Below are positions 12,457 to 24,044 of a DNA stretch of 64,000 nt, piece by piece. Position 1 is the stretch's first letter; each line of letters opens with the position of its first letter. Source of the stretch: Euphorbia lathyris (taxonomy: Eukaryota > Streptophyta > Magnoliopsida > Malpighiales > Euphorbiaceae); assembly GCF_963576675.1 (NCBI RefSeq), contig NC_088918.1, positions 35,745,501-35,809,500 of the forward strand, given 5' to 3'. The position numbers and the translations under genes were made by a program. The notes under the pieces are model-generated. The model ran no database searches. It was not told the origin of the DNA and worked only from the letters and a program-made list of their open reading frames with translations.

Positions 12457-13200
12457 CAGAATATCGATGAACTAATGCTACTTTGAAGGGTTTAGTGAGA
12501 TTTTTTGCCTCTGTTTCATGGTGCTTCTATCATAATTAATTGTTCGTAGTCCATATTCTTATTTCGAAGAATTTTTTAAAATTTCCTTTGTTAGTATAAT
12601 TTTCACCTCTATTTATTTTTCTCACACATTTTCTCACTTAATCTAATCATTTGTTTAGTAAAAAAATTATAAAATTAATAGAATTATAAATTCAATTAAT
12701 TTTTATTCAAAATTGGATATGTTCTCTTTATAAATAAAATTTATCCAAATTTTATTTTTATTATATGTTATTACTTAATATTATTATTTCATTAATTAAA
12801 AATTTGAAAAAAAAAATTGTTTAAAAGAATAAACTTCGTACACTAGTGCAGAACATCGATTCACTAATACTATTTTGAGGGATTTGGCTCTGTTTGGTTT
12901 ATCTATTGTTTGTTGTTGGAAAAAAAAACTGTTTTTTCAAAAAACCAATATTATCTGTTTTTGTAAAAATCTATTTTTCATGTATAAAATACAAATAGTT
13001 TCTAACCAAACACTTAAAACTCTTCATTTTAAAGTGAAAAGTCAAACAGGAGATTAAAAGTATATGAACAAAAAAGTATATGAACAAACACCCCTTAGTG
13101 AGGCTTTTGTCTCTATTTCGAGAAGTTTCTATCAAAATTAATTATTCGTGGCTCATACTCTTATTTCGATGAATTTTTAGAAATTTCCTTTGTTCATACG
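12457..13200. repeat. Diverged direct duplication, second copy interrupted by a MITE
   Basis: Segment 12457-12596 ('gtgcagaatatcgatgaact' through 'aaatttcctttgtt') recurs as 12847-13196 ('gtgcagaacatcgattcact' to 'aaatttcctttgtt'). The second copy contains an extra block of about 200 bp at 12893-13094, beginning 'ctctgtttggttta' and ending 'gaacaaacacccc'. The uninterrupted copy serves as the empty site. Confidence 0.6.
12893..13094. mobile_element. Short MITE ('tgtttggtt' ends), family A
   Basis: The block is absent from the paralogous sequence at about 12500. Its ends, 'ctctgtttggttta' and 'aacaaacacccc', are inverted relative to each other and resemble PIF/Harbinger or hAT MITE ends. Inner sequence 'ctaaccaaacacttaaaactc' also occurs, slightly changed, in the MITE at 61571-61769, so the two belong to one family. 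Confidence 0.6.
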
Positions 13201-13378
13201 ATTTCAAAACTTTTTAAGTATAAAAATAGATTTTAGGTAAAATGTAAACACAATAAAGTTTGGGTATGAAAAATATATTATATTTTTAGGACTCATTTGA
13301 ACTTTATGTCAACTTTAAGGACTGAATTGTACTCTAAGATCGATTTAGGCTAAATTGACCCCTCATACCAACTTTAAG

Positions 13379-14735
13379 GGGTAAATTTCATCAATGGTGT
13401 ACAACTTTTACCTCATTTCACACTTTGGTGTACAACCTTCAATTTGTCCCACTAATATGTACGAACTTATAGGTGACCTCCCACTATGGTGTACAACAGG
13501 TAAAAATGACCGGTCAACGCTAAATCAACACGCCACCTCAGCTTTGACCAGTCAAAAAGTCAAAAAAATTCAACCACATAATATAAAATTACTTCTATGC
13601 CCCCCTCTCTCCATCTATTCATCTTCTTCCCTCCATTTCTTTCTCTCTCTTCAAATTTCTCTCTCTAACTCCTTTCTCTTTCTAACTCCTCTCTCTTTCT
13701 AACCTCTTTCTCTCTCTTCAATCAAACTCTTATCGGTTATATTTTGCAAAATTATTAGCTCTCTGTGTTGAGGTTACCAGAATCCACACTACTCAATGAT
13801 AGATTAACTTCATCTGCAGGACAGGGTGAGACATCTGATCCAAAAATTGATACGTCAGGTGCTCTAGTAGTTTTGCTTCTTTGGGTCTCTCTGTTGATTG
13901 AAAATGATCCAATATGCTAGATTGTGTAGGATCACTTGAAAGAGTGGAAAGAGAGTTTCTTTTGCCGATAGCCCTTTTGTTGCTACTAGTGTAATTTTAG
14001 GTCTACCAGAACAATCTTCAGAAGGCGCATTCAAGATATATTCAACCGCGTCATTAAGTGATGAACCCACCTTTTTTTTTACAGCCTGAACTACAGAAGC
14101 TTCCTCAAATCCCATTTCAATCAGTTTCACAACAGCTTCATTGGATGATGAATAATCGCCAGCCATGGCATTAAAAATAACTGGGAACACAGAAGAGTAA
14201 ATAGAATATACAAATTAAGGAAAACCCAATAGAATATCAACAGCAATGGCATTGAGGGGAAAACATTAGGGAAATGAGCCAACATTGTATAGAAAAACTA
14301 AATTCAATTTCGCAGATAAAATTGAAACTCAAGATGGATGGAGCACTCATCATTATGGGGCTGATTATTCTTGTTATATATTTGCCAAATATAATTAATA
14401 AGAGTTTGATTGAAGAGAAAGAAAGAGGTTAGAGAGAGGAGTTAGAGAGAGAAAGAATTTTGAAGAGAGAGAAAGAAATGGAGGGAAGAAGATGAATAGA
14501 TGGAGAGATAAGGGTATACAAGTAATTTTATATTAAGTGGTTGATTTTTTTTTACTTTTTGACCGGTCAAAGCTGAGGTGGCGCGTTGACTTAAAGTTGA
14601 CCGGTCATTTTTACCTGCTGTACACCATAGTGGGAGGTCACCTATAAGTTCGTATATATTAGTGAGACAAATTGAAGGTTGTACACCAAAGTGTGAAATG
14701 ATACAAAGGTTGTATACCACTGATGAAATTTACCC
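13379..14735. mobile_element. Pack-MULE with long terminal inverted repeats
   Basis: The ends are 'gggtaaatttcatca' and its inverse. The terminal inverted repeats run about 350 bp: the plus-strand sequence 13379-13730 is mirrored by 14385-14735, including the pieces 'tgtacaaccttcaattt' and 'gaccggtca' and a CT-rich tract. A perfect target duplication 'caactttaag' lies at 13369-13378 and 14736-14745 (9 or 10 bp depending on the end assigned), the Mutator hallmark. The middle 13740-14200 is captured gene sequence, described separately. No transposase is present. Confidence 0.92.
13755..14166 (-). pseudogene. Captured 5' fragment of a RecQ-SIM-like helicase gene (UBA domain)
   Basis: Reading from an ATG at 14166, residues 1-50 form a UBA domain ('VVKLIEMGFEEASVVQAVKK', then 'LNDAVEYILN'). 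From memory this matches the N-terminal UBA of plant RecQ-like SIM helicases. After 'CSGRPK' (about 13990) the frame is lost, but the next frame continues with 'SSNKRAIGKR' and 'SSILDHFQS', which also resemble that protein ('LLDHF'). A third frame downstream reads 'RAPDVSIFGSD'. The fragment includes the original start codon but no helicase domain. Because it lies wholly between MULE terminal repeats it is a transduplicated fragment, not the parent gene. Assignment to RecQ-SIM rests on recall, the UBA call on visible sequence. Confidence 0.75.
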
Positions 14736-16417
14736 CAACTTTAAGGGTCAATTTGACTCTTTATTCCTATTATTATATACATTACAAATAAGATATAAAA
14801 ATAGCTTCAACATTTTGGAAGAAGAGCTAATTCACGTATAAAACAATCAATTTCAGTCCCAACGTTTATCAAATGACGCAATTACATGTCTCGTTAATAG
14901 AAATTGACACATCAAATGTTTGTATCATTAACTTTTACATCCAAGCGGCATGTCATACTTCCACCCAATAAGAAATACTCTAAGGAATATTCTATAAAAA
15001 CATCATTTACACATGGATCAATGTCACCTTTCATATTAGAAAGATTCACACGAGCCGTCCGATTTGAAGCAGGGAATATTCTCTACAGATGCGAACGGGA
15101 CCTTCCAACCACGTGGATTGGTATCCACCGTCCGTCCCAATATTCGAACGATGAAGGAAAGAGAGTCATTGGATCATGAGAAACAGTTACGCAAAGGATA
15201 GTGAGTACATGACAAAGCGTGTCGCATGCCACCATAGCGATCTGAATGCTTTAGGTCCAATGAAGCAATGACCCGTCAGCATGCTTGCTATATGGCAAGA
15301 TGCACCATCTAACATCGTTACAATTTGAATGTTGCAAAACCAACTGAAGGTTGGCATGCGTCCAGTGAGTAATTAGGCACACTTCTAGGATTACAATATT
15401 TACCTCTGACAGCTACTATATATAGATAAGGTGAACGATCCAAGAGGTATGTAAACATTATAATTACCAAACCTCGTTTTAACATTTGCTAACTTAAATA
15501 TCGGAATGGAGTGGGTTCATCGGTCATTAGCCCACTCTTTGAATAGCTGTCATTTCCGTTCAAGGTCATTCAATGAGGTTTTAATTCTAAAAAACAACAT
15601 TAAGATAAAATTCAAAAAAAGCATGTGAACTAATTGAACTAAAAGTTCAAGTTGATAATTGAGGCTCAATCAAAAATCTTCTATTCATATATATTCTAGA
15701 ATTTGATTAAAATGTTAACCAAAATGATATGTATTTTGTATTATTTACGGGTTATAGTAGCTTGTCCAAAAAAAAATGTAAATGGAAGAATTGGATTGAC
15801 AGAAGTTTAATGCCTTTGATGTTGTTTTAGGTTTTTGATCTATTATCTGAAGATTTATTTCTGTTAAAAGATGTTGGCAAAAAAGATTTGTCTTTGATGT
15901 TCTTTGACTGTTATTCTTCAAATAGGCTTGAGTTGCATACTTTAGTTTATGGATGATATTTGGCATTTTGTTATTGAAGATTTGGTAACAGAATTTATAG
16001 ATCATTTTATATCCAATTTCATTCTTTAAAAAAATATATATATCGCTAAAAGCATATATATCGGTTAAGAGCGAGTGCACTCTATCGTATCAAGTAGTAA
16101 TTGTTCTTTCGAACGGTATCGATACCACAGAAACTAATTTCCAATTCTCTACCTGTACAATAATTCTATATTATTAAGGATTGAATTAATTGATTGGATT
16201 TGTTTCTTTTATTACTAAATTAAACTAGAAAGTAAAAGGATAATATTCGATTTTCTGCATACGAGTGAGCAATGTTAAGACTTTGGATCCCCTTGTTAAT
16301 TTATATGAATTAATTCGTGTATGTTGTGTGTATTGAAGATAACTCGAGGCGGTAACTTTCCTCATAAAGATAACAATCTCGGTCTAGAACTATTTAACTC
16401 TATTTCTAACATCTTTA
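14736..16417. other. Gene-free repeat-derived stretch with a possible old LTR
   Basis: There is no supported coding sequence. The part at about 14990-15560 contains blocks such as 'gcatgcttgctatatggc' and ends with 'ggaatggagtgggttcatcgg', which resembles the downstream end of old Ty3/gypsy LTRs. No paired LTR, primer-binding site or target duplication was found, so it is only a suggestion. The remainder is AT-rich. Confidence 0.35.
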
Positions 16418-16756
16418 GAGGGTGTTTGATTCAAACTTCGGAATCGGAATGCTACAGAATCAGAATCGGAATTCCTATTTATTTTTTGGTTTAATCTGGA
16501 ATTGGAATTCAATTACTTTTACAATTGTTTGGTTCAAATTTTGGAATCGGAATCAGAATCCGACAAAATTAAAATTAATTAGATAATAATATATTTAACA
16601 TGTAAATAAAAAATAAAAACTATTAATAATAAAATAAAAATTAATTTTTATTATATAAAATATTATCAATAAAATAATCATTCATAATATATAATATAAA
16701 TTTGATTTGATTTGATTTGATACAATACGATACCAATTAGAAAACAAGAAAAACTA

Positions 16757-16882
16757 TACAACAACAACAACAAAGCCTTAGTCCTGAAATGATTCGGGAT
16801 CGGCTAACATGAACCATCATATAAAACCGTGAAATCAAATCGTGTCAGCGACACAAATTCGCTCCCTCCACTCCGTCCTATC
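16757..16882 (-). mobile_element. RTE LINE 3' end fragment with (TTG)n tail
   Basis: On the minus strand the sequence reads through 'ggttcatgttagccgatccc' and 'ggactaaggctttg' into a (TTG)n tail (plus strand 'acaacaacaacaac' at 16757). This is the characteristic 3' terminus of plant RTE-type LINEs. It has the same orientation as the RTE body at 18450-21440, so it may be the detached 3' end of that copy, with other DNA now between, or a separate truncated copy. Confidence 0.75.
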
Positions 16883-16884
16883 CA

Positions 16885-17300
16885 CTAAAAAAAAGGTCTA
16901 TTACGATGCTAAATTTTAAGGTTTAACGACGTTTTTCGGCGTCCTTAGATGCTTACCCACGCTTTTCAAAGCGTTGTCACAAGCATCATTAAATCGTGTG
17001 TCGTTAATTTTAACGATGCATGAAACTTTATGTGTATATTCGATTTGACGGCATATCGCATACAAGCGTCGTCATGATTCCAATTCTTACATTTTTTGTG
17101 TCGTACTTTTTTTTGTATTATCTATTTTTAATTTAAACTTCCACTACGTTTTAATAAAGCATCGCAAAGTAAACGATACATAATTGTTGTTATGTCGTTA
17201 TTTCGCTTCAGGAAATATTTATAGTATCTTGACTACCGCGACACTTTATTTTAAAAGCGTCTCCAAATTTACGGTATTTAATTAAAAAAAATTTCTACAA
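16885..17300. mobile_element. CACTA-like transposon end
   Basis: It starts 'cactaaaaaaaaggtc' directly after the RTE 3' fragment. Over the next 350 bases repeated short motifs follow ('taacgacg', 'agcgttgtc', 'gacggcat', 'aagcgtcgtc') in both orientations, as in CACTA subterminal repeats. The opposite end (..TAGTG) was not found, and no transposase is visible. Confidence 0.4.
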
Positions 17301-18164
17301 TTGGGTACATAAAAAAATCCATTAGGTTAATGATGCATGTTTTCTAGCATCCCCTGGGACACTTCAATATTAGTAAAACAAATGTCACTGTTATTATTAA
17401 ATATTTTCATTTTCAGTTATAAATTAATTAAAAAATATATATGAACAATCATATAGAGCATCAGAATGTTAATAAATAAATAATATTTAATTAAACCACT
17501 TTAAACTCAAAAATGTATAAACAAAAACTCATTACAAATATCCCAAATATTGAAAAAGAACAAAAAGAAAAAAATAACATATAACAAAAAATAGACCAAG
17601 TAGTAATTTCAGATCCTTCATGTCATATTTTGTTCCTACATAAACTCCATCAAGAGTTCCTGCAATAACAAAAATGAATTTAATTTGTAATTGGTTTATT
17701 TTTTATTTAATATATTCGGGTTTATGCCTTGTCCAATGTTGGGATGTCCGAAATTGGCTCAAAACATCCTCCCTACTTTCATTCAAAAACAAAAATGAAC
17801 TTAATAATAATAAGAGGGCAACTGCATAATAATTGACCAGCGCACAAGTACGATTTATAGCGTTGCACCCGAAGAAGCACCACTTTTGCATATCTTTTTC
17901 AGTTATAGCAAAAACCATGGACTTGCTTCAAATAAACCTGTCAGAAATCTTAAGTAATTGAGGCTCTTAATATCAAATATAAGAATCGAGTTTATATGAA
18001 TTTTATGATCTCAAATTGTCCCAACTTTCAACTGTCGAATCAATTCTAGACATTTCTCTATTTTCTAGAGGAAAATATCTATTGTTACTTATTGAACAAT
18101 ATTGATATAGAAAAGTAAAATGCAATGTATGCTCAAAATTTAGAGAACCAGCGCAATAAGAATT
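17301..18164. other. AT-rich filler, no gene seen
   Basis: The stretch contains A-rich runs and short open frames without recognisable domains. It lies between the CACTA-like end and the L1 RNase H fragment and may be the interior of either. Confidence 0.4.
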
Positions 18165-18452
18165 TCATAACTTTTTTAAGAACACATTACTTCTATTCAT
18201 TATCAAATTTGTGGCATCATTACAGATCAGACTCCAGAAAATAGCAGGGGCATCCTCAATCAAATAAACTAGGCTCGTTAAGCCCTTTGTCCATTTTGCA
18301 ATCCCATGAACTACACAATTTCCAACTCTAGATACATGCACAAAAGAACAACGAATAAAGTTTGAGGCTACTGTAATTATGTCTATATAGAGTTCTTGCA
18401 ACGCCGTATTTGGGAGGGAGTCGGAGATAATTGTGTCAATAACCACCTTCGC
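18165..18452 (-). pseudogene. L1 LINE RNase H-like C-terminal fragment fused in frame to the RTE reverse transcriptase
   Basis: The last 95 codons of the long minus-strand frame are not RTE sequence. They read 'AKVVIDTI', '[18 protein letters not shown]' and '[12 protein letters not shown]', the ending of the RNase H-like (RVT_3) domain found at the C-terminus of plant L1 LINEs. The upstream RNase H residues (DGA, E) are missing. After the stop an A-run ('cttaaaaaag') could be a remnant poly-A. The junction lies at about 18450, directly after the RTE motif '[15 protein letters not shown]'. Confidence 0.8.
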
Positions 18453-21440
18453 AACCGGCGCATCAAGTGCTCTACGTCTCACATGGCCAAACCACCTTAG
18501 TCGGTTTTCTCTCATTTTATTCTCAATAGATGTGACCCCTACTTTTGTCCTAATTATTTCATTACGCACCCGGTCCTTTCTCGTATGACCACACATCCAT
18601 CTCAACATACGCATCTCCGCCACCGACATCTTATGGATGTGGCAGTGTTTCACTGCCCAACACTCCGTACCATATAACAATGCTGGTCTAATTGCCATCC
18701 GGTAGAATTTTCCCTTCAATCTATTAGGCATGCCAGGATCACAAAGGAAACCCGTAGCACTCTTCCACTTCGACCAACCAGCTTTAATCCTATGAGCAAC
18801 ATCTCCATCTACTTCTCCATCCGTTTGGATAATAGATTCTAAATACCGGAAGCAATCCGAGGCCTGAACAACTCTCCCATCTAGGGTGATTGTCCCTGCC
18901 TCCCTACTCCTATGGCCGCTAAACTTGCACTCCAAATATTCTGTCTTACTTCGACTCAACTTAAAGCCTCTAAATTCTAGAGTTTGTCTCCATAGTTCCA
19001 ACTTCCTCTCCACTCCTTCTTTCGTCTCATCAACCAACACAATATCATCTGCAAACAGCATGCACCATGGTATACCATCTTGAAGTGAACTTGTTAGTTC
19101 ATCCATAACGATGGCAAAAAGAAATGGGCTTAGTGCGGAACCTTGATGCACTCCAATCGTAATAGGAAACTCTTCAGTCTTCCCAACACTAGTACGTACA
19201 CTCGTGCATACTCCCTCATACATGTCCTTTATGATGTCAATATATTTCCGTGAAATGTCTTTCCTTATCAGGGCCCACCAAAGTACTTCCCTTGGTACCT
19301 TATCATATGCTTTCTCCAAGTCAATGAAAATCATATGCAAGTCTTTCTTCTTATTTCGATAGTGCTCCATTAATTGTCTCATTAGATGGATGGCTTCCAT
19401 AGTTGATCTTCCCGGCATAAAGCCAAACTGGTTTTCCGAGATCTTCACCGTCCTCCTTAGCCTTTGTTCGATCACTCGCTCCCAAAGTTTCATAGTGTGA
19501 CTCATTAATTTGATTCCCCTATAGTTGGCACAATCTTGGACATCGCCTTTGTTCTTATACAAAGGGATTAAGATACTTTTCCTCCATTCTGATGGCATCT
19601 TATTGTTTCTCCAAATTTTGTTGAAGAACGTCGTCAACCATTCGATTCCTCTTTCTCCCAAACATCTCCAAATCTCAATAGGGATGCCATCAGGTCCTAC
19701 TGCTTTCTTCAACTTCATCTTACTTAATGCCATTTTGACTTCACCCTTTTGAATTCTCCGCAGGCATTCATGATTTATCATATCGTGATGGGTACTTATA
19801 TCTCCAACATCTTGTTGGCGATCTCCATTAAATAAGTCATCGAAATAGGACCTCCATCGTTCCTTGATATCCTTATCTCCAACTAGGACTTTTTGGTCCA
19901 CATCCTTCACACATTTAACTTTTCCGAGATCTTGCGTCTTCCTATCTCTCATCCGAGCAATTCTATATATGTCTCTTTCCCCTTCTTTCATATCCAATCT
20001 TGTATACAGATCCCGATTCACCTTTGCTCTAGCATCTCGTATGACCTTCTTTACTTCCCTTTTAGCCTCTTTGTATTTTTCGTAGTTCTCGTCACTCCTA
20101 CATTTCCCCAATAGTTTATAGGATTCTCTCTTACTCTTTACTGCTTGTCGTACTTCTTCTGTCCACCAAGATGTGTCCTTATCCGGTGGCATGCTACCTT
20201 TAGATTCCCCTAGAACTTCCTTCGCTACTTCCCTTATACTATGCTCCATCTTATTCCATATCGAATCTATATCTAAATCCATATTGCAAGTCCAAATATC
20301 TTTTTTGGTCATCTCATCCACAAATTTTTGTTGATTCTCCCCTTGCAATTTCCACCACTTAATCTTAGTCTCTACTTGTGGTGTTTGTTTTCTTATACAT
20401 TTCCTACTTCGAAAATCTAGCACTACTACTCTATGTTGGGTTGTCGTACTCTCACCAGGGATCACCTTACAATCAATATAACTCTTTCTCCAAGCACTCC
20501 TTACTAAGAAGAAGTCAATTTGGCTCGCATTACCGCCACTCCGATAAGTCACTAAGTGGGATGTTCTCTTCATAAACCATGTGTTCATGATACTCAAGTC
20601 ATAGGCTGATGCGAATTCCAAAATATCATTTCCTACTTCATTCTTATCTCCAAAACCATACCCTCCATGAACACTCTCAAACCCATCTCGCCTAGAACCC
20701 ACGTGTCCATTGAGATCACCCCCCAGTACCATTTTTTCATCCCTAGGAACCTGTTGCACCACTTCCTCTAAGTCATCCCAAAAAGCTTGTCTTATAGACA
20801 CATCTAATCCTATTTGTGGCGCATATGCACTAATGACATTCACAACCTCATCCCCTATCACTAGCTTAACACTTAAAATTCTATCGCTCTTCCTAGACAC
20901 CGCTACTACATCATCAATATACTCCCTATCAATAAGAACACCTACTCCATTTCTACCCTTATCATTTCCTGAGTACCAAAGCTTATAACCCCAATGAGCT
21001 ATCTCTCTAGCCTTGGCTCCAACCCACTTGGTTTCTGTAGGCACAGTATATTTATTCTCCTCCTCTTCATAACATCTACAATTTCAGCTAATCTTCCTGT
21101 CAAAGAATCTATGTTCCATGTCCCAAAGCGTAACCTACTACCCTTACCCCTATCCCTACCATTACCGTGGACTAGCTTATTTACCCGCAACCCTTGCATA
21201 TTTAACACCACCCCCAGGTCCTGGGGTGGCGCGCCGCTTCGGGGCGACGACCTAGCAACCCTTGCACATTTATCACTACACCCGGGTCTAGGAAGTGCAG
21301 CGCGTCGCTGAGTAGGGAACGCCCCAACGATATTTATATTATGGTTCATGTCATAAGATCTGGCCGCCACAAACCTACCGCAACCCTCCTCCTTTGTCAG
21401 GACTTTGGACCGGCTGTAAAGGCCACCAAGTGACCCTAAA
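18450..21440 (-). mobile_element. RTE-type LINE, endonuclease plus reverse transcriptase, frameshifted and 3'-truncated
   Basis: From about 21440 downwards the sequence has a 5' leader ('acagccggtcc', 'ggaggagggttgcgg') typical of plant RTE LINEs, then 'RFGTWNIDSLTG' (start of an AP-type endonuclease). A one-base deletion after 'INILCLQ' (about 21032) breaks the frame. The next frame runs 'ETKWVGAKA' on through endonuclease motifs ('GGDLNGHVG', 'SQIDFFLV') and the reverse transcriptase ('DGIPIEIW', 'FIDLEKAYD', catalytic 'FADDIVL') to 'RWFGHVRRR'. The reading frame is otherwise open for about 950 codons, so decay is modest. The normal C-terminus and 3' UTR are replaced by an L1 fragment. No target duplication was recognised. 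Confidence 0.93.
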
Positions 21441-21586
21441 CTATATACAAAAAATTTAAGTAACATAAATAAATTAAATTATAAAAAAACAAAAAAACAA
21501 ACTCTCACACATACATCGTGAGAGTGGAAGTGAGGAGAGGAAAAAAAAGTTTTTTAATTTGATTCTCCTGGAATCAATTTTAATTA

Positions 21587-22118
21587 GGGTAAAGTACGAA
21601 AAAAATGCTCGTAGTTTGCCTTATTTGCAAATAGAGGTCTGTGGTTTAGAAGTTTGCAAATAGAGGTATGTGGTATGCTTTTTTTACAAAACAAAATATT
21701 TAAAATTAAACTTTTAAGTAATTGATGACAATAAGAGCATTTTTTTAAAAAATTTTCAATTACATTTATATATTGACAAAACACGGATCCCAAAATCAAA
21801 TTACAACTATGTAAAATGAACTTTAATATCAATTCAGTTCATAAACTATCAGATTAGTAAAAACGTAATATTCCACCGTATTATTTATTGTTTCGATTTA
21901 GAAAGTTGTTTTTTCGGGGGTTGTGTTTTGCCGATATGTAAGAATAATTTTTTTTAAGATAAAAATATCTTTAGTTGTAATCAGAACTTAATTGTATAAT
22001 TGTGATACCTTGTTTTGTAAATAAAACATACCACAGACCTTTATTTGTAAACTTTTAAACCACATACCTCTGTTTACAAATTGAGCAAACCACAAGCATT
22101 TTTTTTCGTACTTTTCCC
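21587..22118. mobile_element. MULE-type MITE, 532 bp
   Basis: Terminal inverted repeats exceed 100 bp: the left 'gggtaaagtacgaaaaaaat' is mirrored by 'attttttttcgtacttttccc' at the right, with inner blocks 'gaggtatgtggt' and 'aggtctgtggt' in inverted order. A perfect 9 bp target duplication TTTTAATTA lies at 21578-21586 and 22119-22127. There is no coding content. Confidence 0.9.
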
Positions 22119-22147
22119 TTTTAATTATAATGCATTAGGGAGAGGAT

Positions 22148-22308
22148 AAGAGAGCGAGTCTTGGCGTAACGGTAAACGTTGTTGTTGTCTGATTAAAAGA
22201 TCTTAGGAGCGGCTTTTTGCCAAATATTGATAGGGGAAGGTTCGCCTCCAGTACACGCTTGTGGTGGGATCCCTTTCCGGACCCTCGCTTAAGCGGGGAC
22301 GCGTAGTG
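22148..22308 (+). mobile_element. Au-like SINE 4, degenerate
   Basis: Recognisable pieces are 'gagcgagtcttggcg', 'gtaaacgttgttgttg', 'cttaggagcggc', 'ttgtggtgggatccct' and 'gcggggacgcgtagtg'. The B-box region is damaged (deletion around 'aaaagatcttagg') and the 3' 'gggccgccc' end is missing. It is the oldest of the SINE copies here. Confidence 0.75.
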
Positions 22309-22870
22309 AGTTGCCACAATGACCCCACAAATCATTGTGTTATATATAATTTAATTTCAAGGGGCACCCTTGTTAGATAGTTGCCAAAAGTGGCAACCTT
22401 GCTTGACACTCACCATCACTCTAATAGATGACACTCTTCAAAAGTTGCCAAAGGTATTGCTACATCATCAAGCACTCTTCCAATCACCCTTCAAAGTTGT
22501 CAAAACTTAACATATCAACATAAAATATATTATTTTGTCTTCTCTCTCATCCACATCACTTTTGACGACATTTAAAAAAAATGCTCCAATTATAAGTAAC
22601 TCTAAAAGTTGCTACCATGGTCCCACAAATCATTATTTTATATATAGTTATTTTAATTATAAATATTGTCACAAAATTTCACCAATAGTAGCCAACTAAA
22701 TCATTTTTTTATATTAAAAAAAGTAAGGGTGTCAAAGGGGTGCCAAAAATTGGCAATATTGCCATAATCATTTTGGTAACCTTTGTTACTCCAATGCAAT
22801 GTACTCTTTCAAACACCCTCCACCTCATCAAGCACCCTTCTAAGCATCTTGCATTAGAGATGCTTTAGTA
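22309..22870. repeat. Repeat with internal direct duplication
   Basis: A block 'gttgccac' + 'cccacaaatcatt' + 'ttatatata' at 22309-22352 recurs at about 22608-22652 ('gttgctac', 'cccacaaatcatt', 'ttatatata'). 'gttgcca/tggcaa' and 'catcaagcac' motifs recur through the stretch. It is probably a non-autonomous element of unknown family. No coding sequence is present. Confidence 0.45.
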
Positions 22871-22984
22871 GGAATCACATTCTCATTCCATAATTAAATT
22901 TGACTAACCAAACATTCTAAATAGAATTAACTCATTCTCATTCTCATTCCTTAGTGCTTTTTTACCCAACCAAACACACCCTTA

Positions 22985-23584
22985 GACTGATGTTTAGTTA
23001 AGCAAAATCCCTAAGTGTGCTAGGAAGCATTAATTAAGTTAAAACTTAAAGTTAAGCCGTAACCTAGCCTACGAAGCCACACTATCCAGTTAAGGTATAT
23101 GAATAGTTAAATTACTCGGTTGAACCGTTTACTTTGTTAGCTTTCTTAGTTCTAGGTGAATAAAAACTAATTCTCTCGTTATACTTCTTACAACATAACG
23201 TAAAACACTCTTTAACGGCCCATATTCGTCAAACATGGTTCACTGCCATCCTAGCTTAAGGTGGTTTAGCTCATATTCGAGCTAAAACACAGAGGCATGT
23301 TAAGATGGAGTGATAATGAGCCCATGTTTATTGAACCGGGTTATTAATTCAAGGTGATAAACGAATAGAGATGAGATGGAAAGAAAACTTGAATATAATA
23401 ACATAAATAAGATAAATAAGGATGAAAGACAAAGTGATATTTACTTCTTGTGATAATGGAACGAAAATACCTAAATAAATTGAATCAAAACGAAAGTATA
23501 ACTGAATGGAATGAAGAACGGAACTATAAAGTAAGTTATGACTATGCTAGAACTAAAAATTGATCATATTACAATGGACAATGC

Positions 23585-23624
<40 letters not shown>

Positions 23625-24044
23625 CTCTTGATCGTCCTCTGGTCTAAATAGGTCTTCTAATCCCTTAATGATCGGAATAGAGTGATTAAAGTCGGATAGG
23701 ATCAGACTTCTTGAAGTAGAGTCTTGATAGGAATTGACTTTCTATTTTACCGTAGCTCGCCGAACTACTTTGGTTTCTTGAAGCGTTTTCCAAGATTGAC
23801 TCTGAATCTTTGGTTGACTCTTAACATATTCTCCTCGTCGAGCTAGTGAAGCAGCTCGCCAAGTTACTCTTGTAGCTCACCGACCTACTTGTCTTAATTT
23901 TGTCCTTTTTGATTCGATTAAAGCTCGATTGTACCTGAAATAACTCAAAACACTTATCAGACCAATAAGAGATACACTATAAACCAGAGTATTTGGACTA
24001 AAAAAGCATATAAATAGAACTAAAACTATACTCTAGATTCTATA
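22985..24044. other. Gene-free stretch with a (TA)n microsatellite
   Basis: No gene was seen. A (TA)n tract lies at about 23587-23621. The flanking text ('gctcgccgaactac', 'gctcgccaagttac', 'gctcaccgacctac') shows a short motif repeated three times at 23754-23905, probably from an old retroelement into which the Harbinger-like element inserted. Confidence 0.4.

Larger units (their letters stand above)
16418..22981. mobile_element. PIF/Harbinger-like element enlarged by nested insertions
   Basis: The left end 'gagggtgtttgattc' (16418) and the right end 'ccaaccaaacacaccc' (to 22981) are inverted copies of 'gggtg(t)gtttggtt'. Both are followed inward by runs of 'ggaat.gaat' motifs in inverted orientation, and both are flanked by TTA (16415-16417 and 22982-22984), the usual PIF/Harbinger target. 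No Harbinger transposase was found. The 6.5 kb between the ends is mostly later insertions (RTE LINE, L1 fragment, CACTA-like end, MULE MITE, SINE). Pairing of ends this far apart is inferred. Confidence 0.55.

Noticed and set aside
13864..14190. UBA-domain gene
   Set aside because: It lies between MULE terminal inverted repeats, lacks the helicase body and is frameshifted, so it is a captured fragment.
14904..15179. 91-codon plus-strand frame
   Set aside because: No domain or homology recognised; lies in repeat-like sequence without splice or promoter signals.
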